Part shown: positions 8,825-18,220 of the stretch, piece by piece | Layout: each line of letters opens with the position of its first letter | How positions within the stretch are numbered: position 1 is the first letter of the stretch | NCBI GenBank assembly: GCA_021780755.1 | Contig: JAJXYF010000027.1 | Span: forward strand, 1 to 64,000 | Direction: 5' to 3' | Length of the DNA: 64,000 nucleotides | Source of the DNA: Deltaproteobacteria bacterium | GTDB taxonomy: Bacteria; Desulfobacterota; Binatia; Binatales; Binataceae | Translations under genes and position numbers: made by a program | Notes under the pieces: model-generated | The model's database searches: none | What the model saw: only the letters and a program-made list of their open reading frames with translations | What the model was told of the DNA's origin: nothing

Positions 8825-9022
8825 AGCTGGTCGCGGCGGAGATTTGGCGTTCACGGATCGGCAGTAAAAATATTTTCCAAAAAATCCGATCAACGCAGAA
8901 AAGTGATTGATCGGCGTCGTGAAATCACTATTGTTGAACGCTGTTGTCCGAAGCCGCGTCCGGCGCGCCGGGCGTGATCCAAACAAGGAAAGATCTTGCA
9001 TGAGGGAGCGTTAGCGTAGGAA

Positions 9023-9238
9023 ATGGAAAACTCACCCGCCGTTCGCATTGTCTATGACTTCCCGGTCGCCGGGCATCTCTGCACCGATGGAGCTGTCCGC
9101 TATATCAAAATGGCGCGCCGGGCGGGCCTCACTCAGCCCCAGGGTGTTTGCCCGACTTGCCAGATCATCTTCCAGTACCAAAAGCCGCAACGCTCGAAGG
9201 TGCGGCATTTTGGTGAGAACGGCGCGACGCATTTTTAG
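9023..9238 (+). CDS. Small hypothetical protein with CPTC motif
   Basis: A 71-residue basic protein starting MENSPAVRIVYDF. It contains a single GVCPTC motif near residue 44, which could be half of a zinc ribbon or a redox site. An AGGA lies directly upstream of the ATG. No family is recognised and there are no operon partners. It is short enough to be a chance frame. Confidence 0.45.
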   Translation: MENSPAVRIVYDFPVAGHLCTDGAVRYIKMARRAGLTQPQGVCPTCQIIFQYQKPQRSKVRHFGENGATHF

Positions 9239-9396
9239 TACGCGCGCTGGCGGCCGTCCGCCGCTGGCATCCCCCGAAATTCAGACCACATATGGTCCCC
9301 GCAACTAGGCCGCGTTTCGCGCGCGTCAAGAACGGGTCGCGCGACGATATCGGCCAAGGTGCGCTGCCAGAACGCGCCGGTCTGTCCGATCGGCCG

Positions 9397-10293
9397 CTAG
9401 CCGGTGGGTTGCGGATACGGGGTCGGTTGCGACTGTGGTTGCGGCCGCAGCGTCGAATCCGGAGTGGGCGCATGGGCGGCCTTGAACTCCGCGTTGGTGG
9501 GACGTACGCGAACCATCATGTACTTGAGCCCCCCGTAGTAGCGCGCCGTTTCGCAGCCGACGAAAGATGAATCATCGGCAGGATCGAACCACGCGCGAAT
9601 CTGCGGCAAAAACGGCGCGATCACGACGTTGATCCAGCCGAAGTCCGGCTTCACATCGACCTGTACGAGGTTGCCCGGATAGTAATCCCACGGGACCGGG
9701 GGCCGCGCCGAAACCGTAACCTTAAGCACCTTGGGGCCCGGGATGCAGTTGAAGACGTGAAAGCTCATCGTTCCCTCGCCACCGGCCGCCACAAACCGTC
9801 GCAACGGCAGGATCACCGTATCGCCGGCGAACGTATCGGCAGGGAAATCGAATTTTGCGCTGCTGACCTCTGCCTTCCCATTGGTGTAAACCGTACACAC
9901 ACCAGTGCCTTGGGCAAATTCGACGTGGCTCTCGCGATCGTGTGAACCGTCGGCCAGAAAGAACGAATGATCGGTGTGCACGAGCGTCGGCATATTGCCG
10001 TTGACGCCAGGCCGTAGGGTGGATTGGTCGATGTCGTAGGTGCCGTCGAGGAAGCGATACTCGCCGCGCGCGGTAGTCATCCCTGCGCTGTCAGTGGTAA
10101 CGGCGAAATGCGCGTGGCCAATCACGTGCAGGCCATCAACACTGCGGAGGGTGAAACTGGTGTCCGGAAAGTCGAGATCCCCGGCCCAGGACGTTACCGG
10201 CGCGATAATCGACCAGAGCGCCGCCATCGCAGCGAGGCCGAGGACGCATTGGCGCAGCCCCCTGAATGATTTCGCGCGCAATAATCTCGTCAT
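9397..10293 (-). CDS. Exported hypothetical protein with Pro/Gln-rich tail
   Basis: A 298-residue protein with an N-terminal signal sequence (basic start, hydrophobic LAAMAALWSIIAP, likely cleavage near SWAG, about residue 38). The mature part is beta-rich and the last 20 residues are Pro/Gln/Thr-rich. The central region (FLDGTYDIDQ to KFDFPADTF) has the look of periplasmic DUF3108-like or DUF6134-like proteins, but that is a weak resemblance. It is transcribed alone, away from the cofactor and hydratase genes to its left. Confidence 0.75.
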   Translation of the reverse strand: MTRLLRAKSFRGLRQCVLGLAAMAALWSIIAPVTSWAGDLDFPDTSFTLRSVDGLHVIGHAHFAVTTDSAGMTTARGEYRFLDGTYDIDQSTLRPGVNGNMPTLVHTDHSFFLADGSHDRESHVEFAQGTGVCTVYTNGKAEVSSAKFDFPADTFAGDTVILPLRRFVAAGGEGTMSFHVFNCIPGPKVLKVTVSARPPVPWDYYPGNLVQVDVKPDFGWINVVIAPFLPQIRAWFDPADDSSFVGCETARYYGGLKYMMVRVRPTNAEFKAAHAPTPDSTLRPQPQSQPTPYPQPTG

Positions 10294-10412
10294 CTAACCC
10301 TTGCCGATCCCGTCCATCCTCAGTGATACGCGCTCCGGCGAAATTCCCGGCGTTGTTTCAAGCTCTCGATCGCCAAACTTACGCGACGCCGGGCGCGGGA
10401 ATCGGACGATAA

Positions 10413-11954
10413 TCACTGCGCATGCTTGAAGAGCTTCATCAGGGCTTCGAACGATGCGGGCGGGCGGCGGGCGGTAGCCAGATTGTGGTTCACATGGGCG
10501 GCCGAACTCATCCCGGCCAGCGCGACATCGATCCCCGGAGTCGATCGGACGAATTGCAACGCTCGCTGGGCGTCGCTGTCGAAACCGCCAAACGCCTCAG
10601 AGAGAATCGCGGGCATCCCGCGCGTCAGGCGGCCCTGCAGCAGTGACGCGCTCGCGCATACCGCGACGCCGGTCGCATCGGCGGCGGCCAGCAGGCTCCC
10701 GACCGTGCCGTCGGGCAGTTGCTGATTTTTCGCGGTGAACGCCTCGGGCATCGCGAGGTTGTACGGCAATTGAATCACACGGAAATGATGGTCCTTGCCG
10801 CCCGCCTCGACGGCGATTTTCACCATCTCGGTCAATGACAGATACGAGCGGTCGGCGGGCGCGACGCGAAACCCGTTCCAGGTCGCCGCGCCATAGCAGC
10901 GGATACGGCGTTCGCTGACCTTGCGTTCGAACAGCTCGAAGGCGGCGCGCAGGCGCGCGTTGAAGTCGTCGCGACTGACGGCCGTCAACTGGCTCTCCGG
11001 ATTGTGCAGATAGTAGATGTCGAGGGTCTCGAGCCCCAGGTTGGCGCGACTCAGATCGATCATCGCCTCGAGCCATCGCGGCGTCATGCAATGCGCGCCG
11101 TCGATCAGATCTTCCGCCGTGACGATGCCCGGCTTGACGTAGGTATCCTCGAACCACTGGCGCGGATTCGGCGGCATCGCACCGTCGAACGTGATGTAGC
11201 CGCCCTTGGTCGCGACGACGATCTCCTCGCGCCGGATTTTGCCCGCGCCGACGAGTTCCGCCAGGACCTTGCCAATCGCGCGCTCGCTGCGTTGAAAGCG
11301 ATAGTTGACGGCGGTATCGACCAGGTTGATCCCCCCGGTCAGCGCCGCGCGCAGCGCATCTTCATACGCGGCGTCGGTCGCGTCGTCACTCTCGCCGAGA
11401 TAGGTCCCGATGCCGATCGACGAGACCGCGAGCCCGAGCGTCTCGCGAAAGTTTCCGGGCAGTTCCGGAAACCGTCCGGCGAACGACGCGGTCGCCTCGG
11501 CCGTAGCCGCATGCTTGAGCATCGGAGATTCCTCGCGAGCCGCAAATTCGGGCCCGGCCGTTGACGAGATGTTAAGCGGACTAATCGAGGGCTCGTAGAG
11601 CAACTGAATTATGTTGCCATCGGGGTCGCGAATGTAAAAGGACACCGAACCGTCGCGGTGATGCTTGAGCGGCGTCGCGATATCGATCGCGTTGGCCTGC
11701 GCCCACGCGTGGCCCGCTTCCACTTCCGCGATGGTGGGCACGATGAACCCGAGATGATCGAGAGCCTGCGCGCGCCGATCGCCGGCGTCGCCGCGATGCA
11801 ACGCGAGATTATCGCAGCCCGAACTCAGGTAGGCGTTCTCGGCATCGGGACGCCACACGACTTTCATGCCGAAGACGCGGCAATAAAACTCCGTTGCGCG
11901 ATCGACATCGGAGACCCGCAGCGCGAGATGTCTCAATCCACGATTGTTTATCAC
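10413..11954 (-). CDS. VOC dioxygenase-type domain fused to aldo/keto reductase
   Basis: A single frame of about 513 residues holding two enzymes. Residues 1-125 form a vicinal-oxygen-chelate domain with metal-ligand candidates in GLRHLALRV, LDHLGFIVP and DPDGNIIQLLYEP. After a linker of about 25 residues, residues ~150-513 form an aldo/keto reductase TIM barrel with INLVDTAVNYR (catalytic Asp and Tyr), IVVATKGG (Lys) and IYYLHNPE (His). I chose GTG at 11954, just upstream of INNRGLRHLALRV and four bases after the stop of the methyltransferase gene, since upstream residues match no family. An internal ATG (MLKHAATAE), preceded by AGGA, could also start the reductase separately. VOC proteins and AKRs are usually separate genes. 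Confidence 0.8.
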   Translation of the reverse strand: MINNRGLRHLALRVSDVDRATEFYCRVFGMKVVWRPDAENAYLSSGCDNLALHRGDAGDRRAQALDHLGFIVPTIAEVEAGHAWAQANAIDIATPLKHHRDGSVSFYIRDPDGNIIQLLYEPSISPLNISSTAGPEFAAREESPMLKHAATAEATASFAGRFPELPGNFRETLGLAVSSIGIGTYLGESDDATDAAYEDALRAALTGGINLVDTAVNYRFQRSERAIGKVLAELVGAGKIRREEIVVATKGGYITFDGAMPPNPRQWFEDTYVKPGIVTAEDLIDGAHCMTPRWLEAMIDLSRANLGLETLDIYYLHNPESQLTAVSRDDFNARLRAAFELFERKVSERRIRCYGAATWNGFRVAPADRSYLSLTEMVKIAVEAGGKDHHFRVIQLPYNLAMPEAFTAKNQQLPDGTVGSLLAAADATGVAVCASASLLQGRLTRGMPAILSEAFGGFDSDAQRALQFVRSTPGIDVALAGMSSAAHVNHNLATARRPPASFEALMKLFKHAQ

Positions 11955-11958
11955 CTGG

Positions 11959-12603
11959 TTACTCGGTGCGGTCGCGCGCGATCTTGAAACCCGCCACCGC
12001 CCAAATCGGATCGGACGGCGGATCGGTCGGCGCGCCGCGATCGAACAACTCGATCCTTTCAAACGCACCGCTCTCGGCAAAGTAGCTCCGCACGACGGTC
12101 ACCCGTTGATCGTGATTGGCGCCGTGCCACAGCGCAACCGCTTTAGTCGGAAACATGCGGTTTGAAAAAGTCACGATAAAGGGTGCACCGGGCTTCAGTA
12201 CGCGGCCGACATCGGCAAACAATTCGATCGGCCGGGTAAGATATTGGACGGACACCGTCATCACGGCGCCGTCGAAGGTCCCGTCGGCAAATGGCATCCG
12301 TGGATTTTGATTGACGTTGTGCACGACAATTTCGCCGAGCGCGGGATTGTCCTCCATCTCGGCCCGATTGAGTCCGAGACCGACGACTTTCGCTGGCCTA
12401 ACGCGCTCCGGCAGGTGCGATCGCCAACTCGACATGAGATCGAGAATCACGCCGCCCGCGGGCAGCACGCCAGCATAGATTTCACCTGCCTTGGCGATCG
12501 CGCCGTCGTCGATATGCACGACCAAACGCGGATACTGATAGAAGAGTTCGTCGTCCGATTCATCGATGCGCCGGAAGAAATCAGGTTTGGGAGGCTGAGC
12601 CAT
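11959..12603 (-). CDS. Class I SAM-dependent methyltransferase
   Basis: A 214-residue protein with a Rossmann-fold methyltransferase layout: motif I region GGVILDLMSSW (atypical, lacking the usual GxGxG), VVGLGLN (motif II), and FDGAVMTVSVQYL followed by VGRVLKPGAPFIV (motifs IV-V). It is the first gene of a two-gene unit with the VOC-AKR fusion, with only four bases between them. The methyl acceptor is unknown. The degenerate motif I makes activity uncertain. Confidence 0.75.
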   Translation of the reverse strand: MAQPPKPDFFRRIDESDDELFYQYPRLVVHIDDGAIAKAGEIYAGVLPAGGVILDLMSSWRSHLPERVRPAKVVGLGLNRAEMEDNPALGEIVVHNVNQNPRMPFADGTFDGAVMTVSVQYLTRPIELFADVGRVLKPGAPFIVTFSNRMFPTKAVALWHGANHDQRVTVVRSYFAESGAFERIELFDRGAPTDPPSDPIWAVAGFKIARDRTE

Positions 12604-12672
12604 AGACCCTCACGGACCTTTCGTATGGGCGAATAATAACAGTAAAATCAATGGTTTAGACAAATCGCAGAG

Positions 12673-12717
12673 ACGGCGCGATAAGCGTTGACATGGTTTG
12701 GCCGCGCCGTCTAAAGT
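12673..12717 (+). promoter_or_regulatory. Putative promoter and operator of the IclR gene
   Basis: TTGACA (12688-12693) and TAAAGT (12712-12717) are 18 bp apart. A perfect inverted repeat, ACGGCGCG (12673-12680) and CGCGCCGT (12703-12710), brackets the -35 box. This is a good place for autorepression by the IclR protein encoded at 12791. Confidence 0.5.
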
Positions 12718-12790
12718 AAAACAGTTTTCCAAACCGCTCCCGGCGCTCACCTGAGAAAATATAGCGGCTACATGTGGAGAACGTGAATTA

Positions 12791-13573
12791 ATGGTCCGTC
12801 GCGATAAGACAAACTACGTTATTCAATCCGTCGCGCACTCGCTTGATGTGCTCGAACAGTTTTTTGGCGAAGTTGACGAACTCGGCGTCACCGAACTTTC
12901 CAAGCGGCTGAAGCTGCACAAGAACAACGTCTTTCGCCTGCTCGCCACGCTCGAGGCGCGCGGCTATATCGAACAAAACAAATCGACCGAGAACTATCGT
13001 CTCGGGATTAAGTGCCTGCATCTCGGTCATCGTTACATCCATCACATGGGACTGGTGCGACAGGCGCGTCCGATCCTGGCCGAAGTGGCGAAGAAGTGCC
13101 GTGAGAGCGCCTTCGTCGCGATCGCCCGGCGCGACGGCGTGGTGCCACTCGAAGCGGCTGAACCCGACGACCGCGCCGTGCGAATCACGCCGCCGATCGG
13201 ACAGACCCTGCCGCTGCATTGCACCGCGATCGGCAAGGCCCATCTCGCCTTCGACGCCGAGGAGCAGCTCATGTCGATGCTGCCCGAACAATTACGGCGC
13301 TACACCGAACATACCATTGTCGATCGCGCGGTGCTGCTCGAGCAACTCCACGCGGTCGCGCGCGAGGGCTACTCGGTGGACAACGGCGAATACTTCGAGG
13401 ACGTTGCGTCGGTGGCGGTGCCCATCCGGGACTACACGCGATCGGTGGTGGGATCGCTGGCGGTCGCGGGCCCCGCATATCGGATTTCCGGTGAGCGCAT
13501 CAATATCGAACTGGCGCCGTTGATCCTCGAAGCTGGTCGCGAGCTGTCGCATCGGCTAGGCTACAACGTCTAG
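12791..13573 (+). CDS. IclR-family transcriptional regulator
   Basis: 260 residues with the standard IclR layout. Residues 10-75 form the winged helix-turn-helix (LGVTELSKRLKLHKNNVFRL), and the C-terminal GAF-like effector domain includes SAFVAIARRDGVV and PIGQTLPLHCTAIGKAHLA. Members bind small carboxylic or aromatic effectors and control adjacent catabolic operons. It is divergent from the methyltransferase/VOC-AKR pair and 190 bp upstream of etfBA, so either could be its target. The perfect inverted repeat in its own promoter fits autoregulation. Confidence 0.9.
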   Translation: MVRRDKTNYVIQSVAHSLDVLEQFFGEVDELGVTELSKRLKLHKNNVFRLLATLEARGYIEQNKSTENYRLGIKCLHLGHRYIHHMGLVRQARPILAEVAKKCRESAFVAIARRDGVVPLEAAEPDDRAVRITPPIGQTLPLHCTAIGKAHLAFDAEEQLMSMLPEQLRRYTEHTIVDRAVLLEQLHAVAREGYSVDNGEYFEDVASVAVPIRDYTRSVVGSLAVAGPAYRISGERINIELAPLILEAGRELSHRLGYNV

Positions 13574-13760
13574 CGGCTACCGTTTGCCGAGGCCGACGGA
13601 CGGCGCGTGCCGGTCGCTGCGCGCGCCCCCGCGCATCGCGAATTGTTTGACTGCCCGTTTATCGATTGTTACCGTCGCATGGTTCCGGTACTAATTCCCG
13701 AGCCCTCTATGATTAGTGATACTTTCGGCCGCACGATTGGCCGTTCGGAGTGACAGCGCT

Positions 13761-14510
13761 GTGAAGATTCTAGTTCCCGTCAAACGCGTGCCCGACCCCG
13801 CAACGACGATCCGCGTGCTCGCGGACGGCTCGGGGATCGCGACGGACAACGTGAAGTGGGTGATCAACCCGTTCGACGAAATCGCGATCGAAGAGGCGCT
13901 GCGGATCAAGGAGAAGCAGGGCGCGGGCGAGGTGATCCTGATCTCGATCGGACAGCAGACTTGGCAGGAGCAACTGCGCACCGGCCTTGCGATGGGCGCC
14001 GATCGCGCGATTCTGATCCGCAGCGAGACCCCGCTCGATACGTTGGCAATCGCTCGCGCAATCGCGAAGGTCGCGACCGACGAAAAGCCGGGTATCGTGA
14101 TGATCGGCAAGCAGGCGATCGACGACGATTCCAACCAGGTCGGTCAGATGATCGCCGAGATGCTCGGATGGCCGCAAGCAACCTTTGCCTCGAAGGTGGA
14201 GATTGCGGGTGAGAAGTGTACGGTGGTGCGCGAGGCCGATGGCGGTCTCGAGACCATCGCATTTCCGCTGCCGGCGGTGATTACCACCGATCTGCGCCTC
14301 AACGAACCGCGCTACGCGTCGCTCCCCGGCATCATGAAGGCGCGCAAGAAACCACTCGCCGAGATCGCGGTCGATAGCCTCGGCGTGGACCTGGCTCCGA
14401 AGCTGAAGATTAAGGCGCTCAACGCGCCCGCCAAGCGCCAGGCCGGCCGCAAGGTCGCGTCGGTGGACGAGTTGGTCGAAGTTCTACATACCGAAGCGAA
14501 GGTTATCTGA
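13761..14510 (+). CDS. etfB: Electron transfer flavoprotein, beta subunit
   Basis: About 249 residues starting with GTG at KILVPVKRVPDP, the family's usual N-terminus; codons before it are not conserved. EtfB binds AMP and forms a heterodimer with EtfA that takes electrons from acyl-CoA dehydrogenases. The adenine-nucleotide region includes IGKQAIDDDSNQVGQMIAEML. One base separates its stop from the etfA start, so the two are one operon. The downstream Fe-S oxidoreductase is the likely quinone-reducing partner. Confidence 0.95.
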   Translation: MKILVPVKRVPDPATTIRVLADGSGIATDNVKWVINPFDEIAIEEALRIKEKQGAGEVILISIGQQTWQEQLRTGLAMGADRAILIRSETPLDTLAIARAIAKVATDEKPGIVMIGKQAIDDDSNQVGQMIAEMLGWPQATFASKVEIAGEKCTVVREADGGLETIAFPLPAVITTDLRLNEPRYASLPGIMKARKKPLAEIAVDSLGVDLAPKLKIKALNAPAKRQAGRKVASVDELVEVLHTEAKVI

Positions 14511-14511
14511 A

Positions 14512-15483
14512 ATGGGTGACGTACTGGTTTTCGCCGAGCATCAAGGCGGACATTTTCCCAAGACCACGCTGGTGGCGGTCAACGCCGGCCTTGAAGTCGC
14601 TCGCAAACGCAGCGGTAATTGTCTGGCCGTAATCATGGGCGAGGGCGCCGAAAATGCCGCCGCGGAAATCGCAAAATTCGGCGTCAGCAAGGTGATCGTG
14701 CTCGAGGATCCGCGCCTCGAGCATCATCTGGCCGATGCGGCCGCACAGGCGCTCGCCTCGCTGATCAAGAGCACCGGCGCCGAAACCATGCTCGCAACCG
14801 CTACCGCGATGGGCAAAGACCTGATGCCGCGGCTGGCCGCGCGCCTCAACGCTCCGATGGCCTCCGAAATTATCGCCATCAACGACGACGGCACCTTCGT
14901 TCGCCCGATGTACGCCGGCAACGCGCTGGCGACGATCGAACTCGACGGGCCGGTGCGCGTGGTAACCGTGCGCGGCACCGCCTTCGACGCGGTCAAGCCC
15001 ACCGAAACCGCCGCGCCGATCGAGAAGGTCAAGGCGGAACTCGACCCGGCGAGCCTCAAGATGGAGTTCGTCAGCTTCAATGAGATCAAGAGCGATCGTC
15101 CGCAGCTTACCGAAGCGCGCATCGTGGTCTCGGGCGGGCGCGGTCTAAAGTCAGGCGAGAACTTCAAGACCGTGCTGGAACCGCTGGTCGATGAGATGGG
15201 CGCGGCGATGGGCGCCAGCCGGGCGGCCGTTGACGCCGGGTTCGTGCCGAACGACTTGCAAGTGGGACAAACCGGCAAGGTCGTCGCACCTGAGCTTTAC
15301 GTCGCCGTCGGCATTTCCGGCGCCATCCAGCATCTCGCGGGAATGAAAGACTCTAAGACCATCGTCGCGATCAACAAGGACGAAGAGGCGCCGATCTTCA
15401 GCGTCGCCGACTACGGACTCGTCGCCGACCTCTTCAAAGCGGTGCCCGAGATGGTCGAAGCGATGAAGAAAATCAAGCATTGA
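14512..15483 (+). CDS. etfA: Electron transfer flavoprotein, alpha subunit
   Basis: 323 residues. The C-terminal FAD domain is intact, with [34 protein letters not shown] and [18 protein letters not shown] followed by [12 protein letters not shown]. With EtfB it shuttles electrons from fatty-acyl and related dehydrogenases to the membrane. It is translated directly after etfB. Confidence 0.95.
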   Translation: MGDVLVFAEHQGGHFPKTTLVAVNAGLEVARKRSGNCLAVIMGEGAENAAAEIAKFGVSKVIVLEDPRLEHHLADAAAQALASLIKSTGAETMLATATAMGKDLMPRLAARLNAPMASEIIAINDDGTFVRPMYAGNALATIELDGPVRVVTVRGTAFDAVKPTETAAPIEKVKAELDPASLKMEFVSFNEIKSDRPQLTEARIVVSGGRGLKSGENFKTVLEPLVDEMGAAMGASRAAVDAGFVPNDLQVGQTGKVVAPELYVAVGISGAIQHLAGMKDSKTIVAINKDEEAPIFSVADYGLVADLFKAVPEMVEAMKKIKH

Positions 15484-15854
15484 GGGTTCCGCATAAGTCT
15501 GGTCGCCATCTGAACGGAGCCTTCGAAGCGAAGAATCCCAGCTTCATTGCTGCGTTCTCAATCACAAAGGACGGTTGTCGATCCTCCGGTGCCGATTGAA
15601 TTTGTCGGCAGGCCTATCTAAAACCGATCATGTGCGATCGAATTCGCGGCAACCCTGATCTCCGCGCCCGCGCGGCGATGCCGTGAAATCTCGCCGGAGC
15701 GATACGTGAACTACGAGGTTACACGCCAGATCCTCTGGAACGTGCCACTCGCCTCATCCGCGAGACCTGGGGCTGGATGCTTCAACCAGGGTATCGCCGA
15801 GGCGGCCGGAATTTTCGGTTTTCCCGATTACTTGCTAACCATGATGGAGGTTCG
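15484..15854. other. Intergenic region between etfA and the Fe-S oxidoreductase
   Basis: 371 bp without an intact gene. It contains the 5' remnant at 15706 and, at its right end, the GGAGG ribosome-binding site (15846-15850) of the Fe-S oxidoreductase. I see no clear terminator after etfA. Confidence 0.6.
15706..15750 (+). pseudogene. 5' remnant of an Fe-S oxidoreductase gene
   Basis: GTG at 15706 opens the peptide VNYEVTRQILWNVP, which resembles the N-terminus of ETF-linked membrane Fe-S oxidoreductases (typically x-VTRxIYWNV). After this the frame loses the expected hydrophobic helix and runs into unrelated residues, stopping at the ATGATAA that starts the intact gene. Together with the C-terminal remnant at 17951-18198 it looks like one end of a gene whose middle has been replaced. 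The match is short, so confidence is moderate. Confidence 0.45.
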
Positions 15855-17933
15855 ATGATAACGGAGATTATCTTCAGTCTCTGCATTTTTGTTTCCCTGA
15901 GCGGTCTTTTCTACCAGCTTTGGCGCCGCTTTCAGGTACTGCGGAGCGCCGTCCCCGTGTCCCGCTTCGATCGCATTCCCCAACGCGTTCGCGCTGTGCT
16001 GGTTTGGGCCTTTGGCCAAAGGAAATTCATACGCAGGAATCCGGGAGCCGAGCGGTCCGCCGGGTGGATGCACTTTTTCATTTTTTGGGGTTTTTGCGTC
16101 CTCGGGATCCAGATCATCACGATGTTCGGCCGGGGCTACTCGGACTCATTCGTCGTCCCCGGCTTCAGCCTGAATCTCCTCGGCGGCCCGTATTTACTGC
16201 TCCGCGACATTATGGAGGTAGCGGTCCTGTTTGGGGTTGGGATAGCGCTGGTGCGCTGGGCGATCATACACGCGCCTCGACTTTACGGCTTTCTTCCGCC
16301 CGAGAGTCGCCTGCGCGAACAATCGCACTGGGAGGCCTATACGATCCTGCTGTTGATCGCGACCGTCATGCTCACAGGCCTCGTGTATGATGGTGGGCGA
16401 ATCGTTTCTGACCCGAACAACATGCAGTTCGTTCGGGAAGCGCAGTGGGCGCCACTCTCAGCCTTAGTGGGCCGCGGCATAGCGAAAGTCATGGGCACGA
16501 GCTTCGCCTTGCAAGCGAGCGACGTAGCTTGGTGGGTGCACAACCTCGTCATTCTGGTCTTTTTGAACTTGCTGCCGCCCTCGAAACACTTCCACATTAT
16601 CACTGCAATCCCGAACATCTTTTTCGCGAAACTCGAGCCCAAGGGGCAGCTCTCGAAGCAGGACCTCGAAAATGATACGCGCTTCGGCACCTCCCACATC
16701 GATCAGTTCACGTGGAAGCAGGTGCTCGATATGTTCAGTTGCACAGAATGTGGGCGTTGCTCCTCGAATTGTCCCGCCACAGCAACCAAGAAGCCCCTGG
16801 CTCCACGTCAATTGCTACTCGATCTAAGGGATTACCTCTACCAGCATCAAAACGAGATCATTGAAAAGAGGAGCCACCCAGGCAAAGGGGATGGCACGGA
16901 ACCCTTGGAGGTCGGCGAAAACATTGTCGGTTCCGTTATCCACGACGACACCCTGTGGGCTTGTAACACCTGCCGAGCCTGCGAGGAGGCTTGTCCTCCG
17001 ATGATCGAGTACGTCGACAAGATCGTCGACATGCGTCGACATCTCGTGCAAGAAGAGGCCCGCTTCCCCAAGGAGCTTACCCGCACCTTCAAGAACATGG
17101 AGACGCAATCCAATCCGTGGGGGCTCGATTCCGGGCAGCGGTTCGAGTGGGCTGAACGGATGAACGTCCCCACCCTCGCCGACAATCCCGACGCCGAGTT
17201 TCTCTACTACGTCGGCTGCGCCGGCGCCTTCGATGATCGCAACAAGAAGACGACGCAGGCCTTCGTCCGCGTACTGCAGAAAGCAGGCGTGGACTTTGCC
17301 TGCCTCGCGCGGGAGGAATCTTGCAACGGCGAAACGGCCCGTCGGCTCGGAAACGAGTACCTTTACCAGACGATGGCCCAAACGCTGGTCGAAACCTTTA
17401 ACAACCACAAAGTTCGGAAGATCATCGTGAACTGCCCCCACTGTTTCAACACGATCAAAAACGAGTTTCCGCAATTCGGTGGTTCGTACGAGGTCATTCA
17501 TGCCGCCGACCTCGTGCGGGAATTGATCGCTTCGGGGCGTCTCAAGATCTCTGAGGAATTCCCGAAGCGGACCGTATACCACGACTCTTGTTACTACGGC
17601 CGTTACAACGACGTTTATGACGAGCCACGGATGTTGCTCAGCGGCGCGGGAGCTCAAGTTCAGGAGATGGAACGTCACCATAAATTCGGCATGTGCTGCG
17701 GTGCCGGCGGAGGGCGGATGTGGCTCGAGGAAGACCCGGATAAACGGGTGAATCTGCTCCGTACCGAGCAGGCCCTTCAGACTGATCCCGAGGTCATCGC
17801 CGTCTCCTGCCCGTTCTGTATGACGATGCTCGGCGACGGCATCAAGGCCAAACAGCTGGAGGAGAAGGTTCAGACCCTCGACGTGATGGAAATCGTCGAT
17901 AAGGTCACCCGGAGCCGTGACGCAGAGTCCTGA
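15855..17933 (+). CDS. ETF-linked membrane Fe-S oxidoreductase (HdrD/CCG type)
   Basis: About 692 residues. The N-terminal third has about five to six membrane helices resembling a HdrE/NarI-like cytochrome b segment, with His residues in helices. It is followed by two 4Fe-4S ferredoxin motifs, CTECGRCSSNCP and CNTCRACEEACP, and two CCG domains (CX31-38CCG type; CCGAGGGRMW near the C-terminus). This is the architecture of membrane EtfAB:menaquinone oxidoreductases, which pass ETF electrons to quinone, and etfBA lies immediately upstream. The start at 15855 follows GGAGG by four bases; the extended frame from 15777 adds unconserved residues. Its base composition looks less GC-rich than its neighbours. 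It is flanked on both sides by fragments of a related gene. Confidence 0.88.
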   Translation: MITEIIFSLCIFVSLSGLFYQLWRRFQVLRSAVPVSRFDRIPQRVRAVLVWAFGQRKFIRRNPGAERSAGWMHFFIFWGFCVLGIQIITMFGRGYSDSFVVPGFSLNLLGGPYLLLRDIMEVAVLFGVGIALVRWAIIHAPRLYGFLPPESRLREQSHWEAYTILLLIATVMLTGLVYDGGRIVSDPNNMQFVREAQWAPLSALVGRGIAKVMGTSFALQASDVAWWVHNLVILVFLNLLPPSKHFHIITAIPNIFFAKLEPKGQLSKQDLENDTRFGTSHIDQFTWKQVLDMFSCTECGRCSSNCPATATKKPLAPRQLLLDLRDYLYQHQNEIIEKRSHPGKGDGTEPLEVGENIVGSVIHDDTLWACNTCRACEEACPPMIEYVDKIVDMRRHLVQEEARFPKELTRTFKNMETQSNPWGLDSGQRFEWAERMNVPTLADNPDAEFLYYVGCAGAFDDRNKKTTQAFVRVLQKAGVDFACLAREESCNGETARRLGNEYLYQTMAQTLVETFNNHKVRKIIVNCPHCFNTIKNEFPQFGGSYEVIHAADLVRELIASGRLKISEEFPKRTVYHDSCYYGRYNDVYDEPRMLLSGAGAQVQEMERHHKFGMCCGAGGGRMWLEEDPDKRVNLLRTEQALQTDPEVIAVSCPFCMTMLGDGIKAKQLEEKVQTLDVMEIVDKVTRSRDAES

Positions 17934-17950
17934 AGAGACCTCCTTGGTGC

Positions 17951-18198
17951 AAGAATCGCACATTTTGCTGCGGCGCGGGCGGTGGCTGTATGTGGAAGGA
18001 AGAAAAGGAAGGCACGCGCATCAACCAGAAGCGCTCGATCAGCTCAACGAGGCGACGTCGGAGACGATGGCGGTCGGCTGTCCGTTTTGCATGACGATGA
18101 TGGAGGACGCGTTGAAGTCGCGATCGCTGGAGGATCAGATGCGGGTGCGCGACCTCTCGGAGCTGATCGGGGAATCGACTGGTACCCCGACTAAGTAG
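17951..18198 (+). pseudogene. 3' remnant of a second Fe-S oxidoreductase gene, frameshifted
   Basis: In one frame, 17951-18034 reads KNRTFCCGAGGGCMWKEE followed by KEGTRINQKR. One base out of phase, from about 18034 to 18198, it continues as LDQLNEATSETMAVGCPF and then MTMMEDALKSRSLEDQM. Together this is the conserved C-terminal CCG domain of an Fe-S oxidoreductase that is homologous to, but clearly different from, the C-terminus of the intact gene just upstream. The 5' part is absent. A one-base shift lies near 18030-18036, so the fragment cannot encode a working domain. Confidence 0.85.
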
Positions 18199-18220
18199 TC
18201 ATCGTTCACCTGCCACTTAA

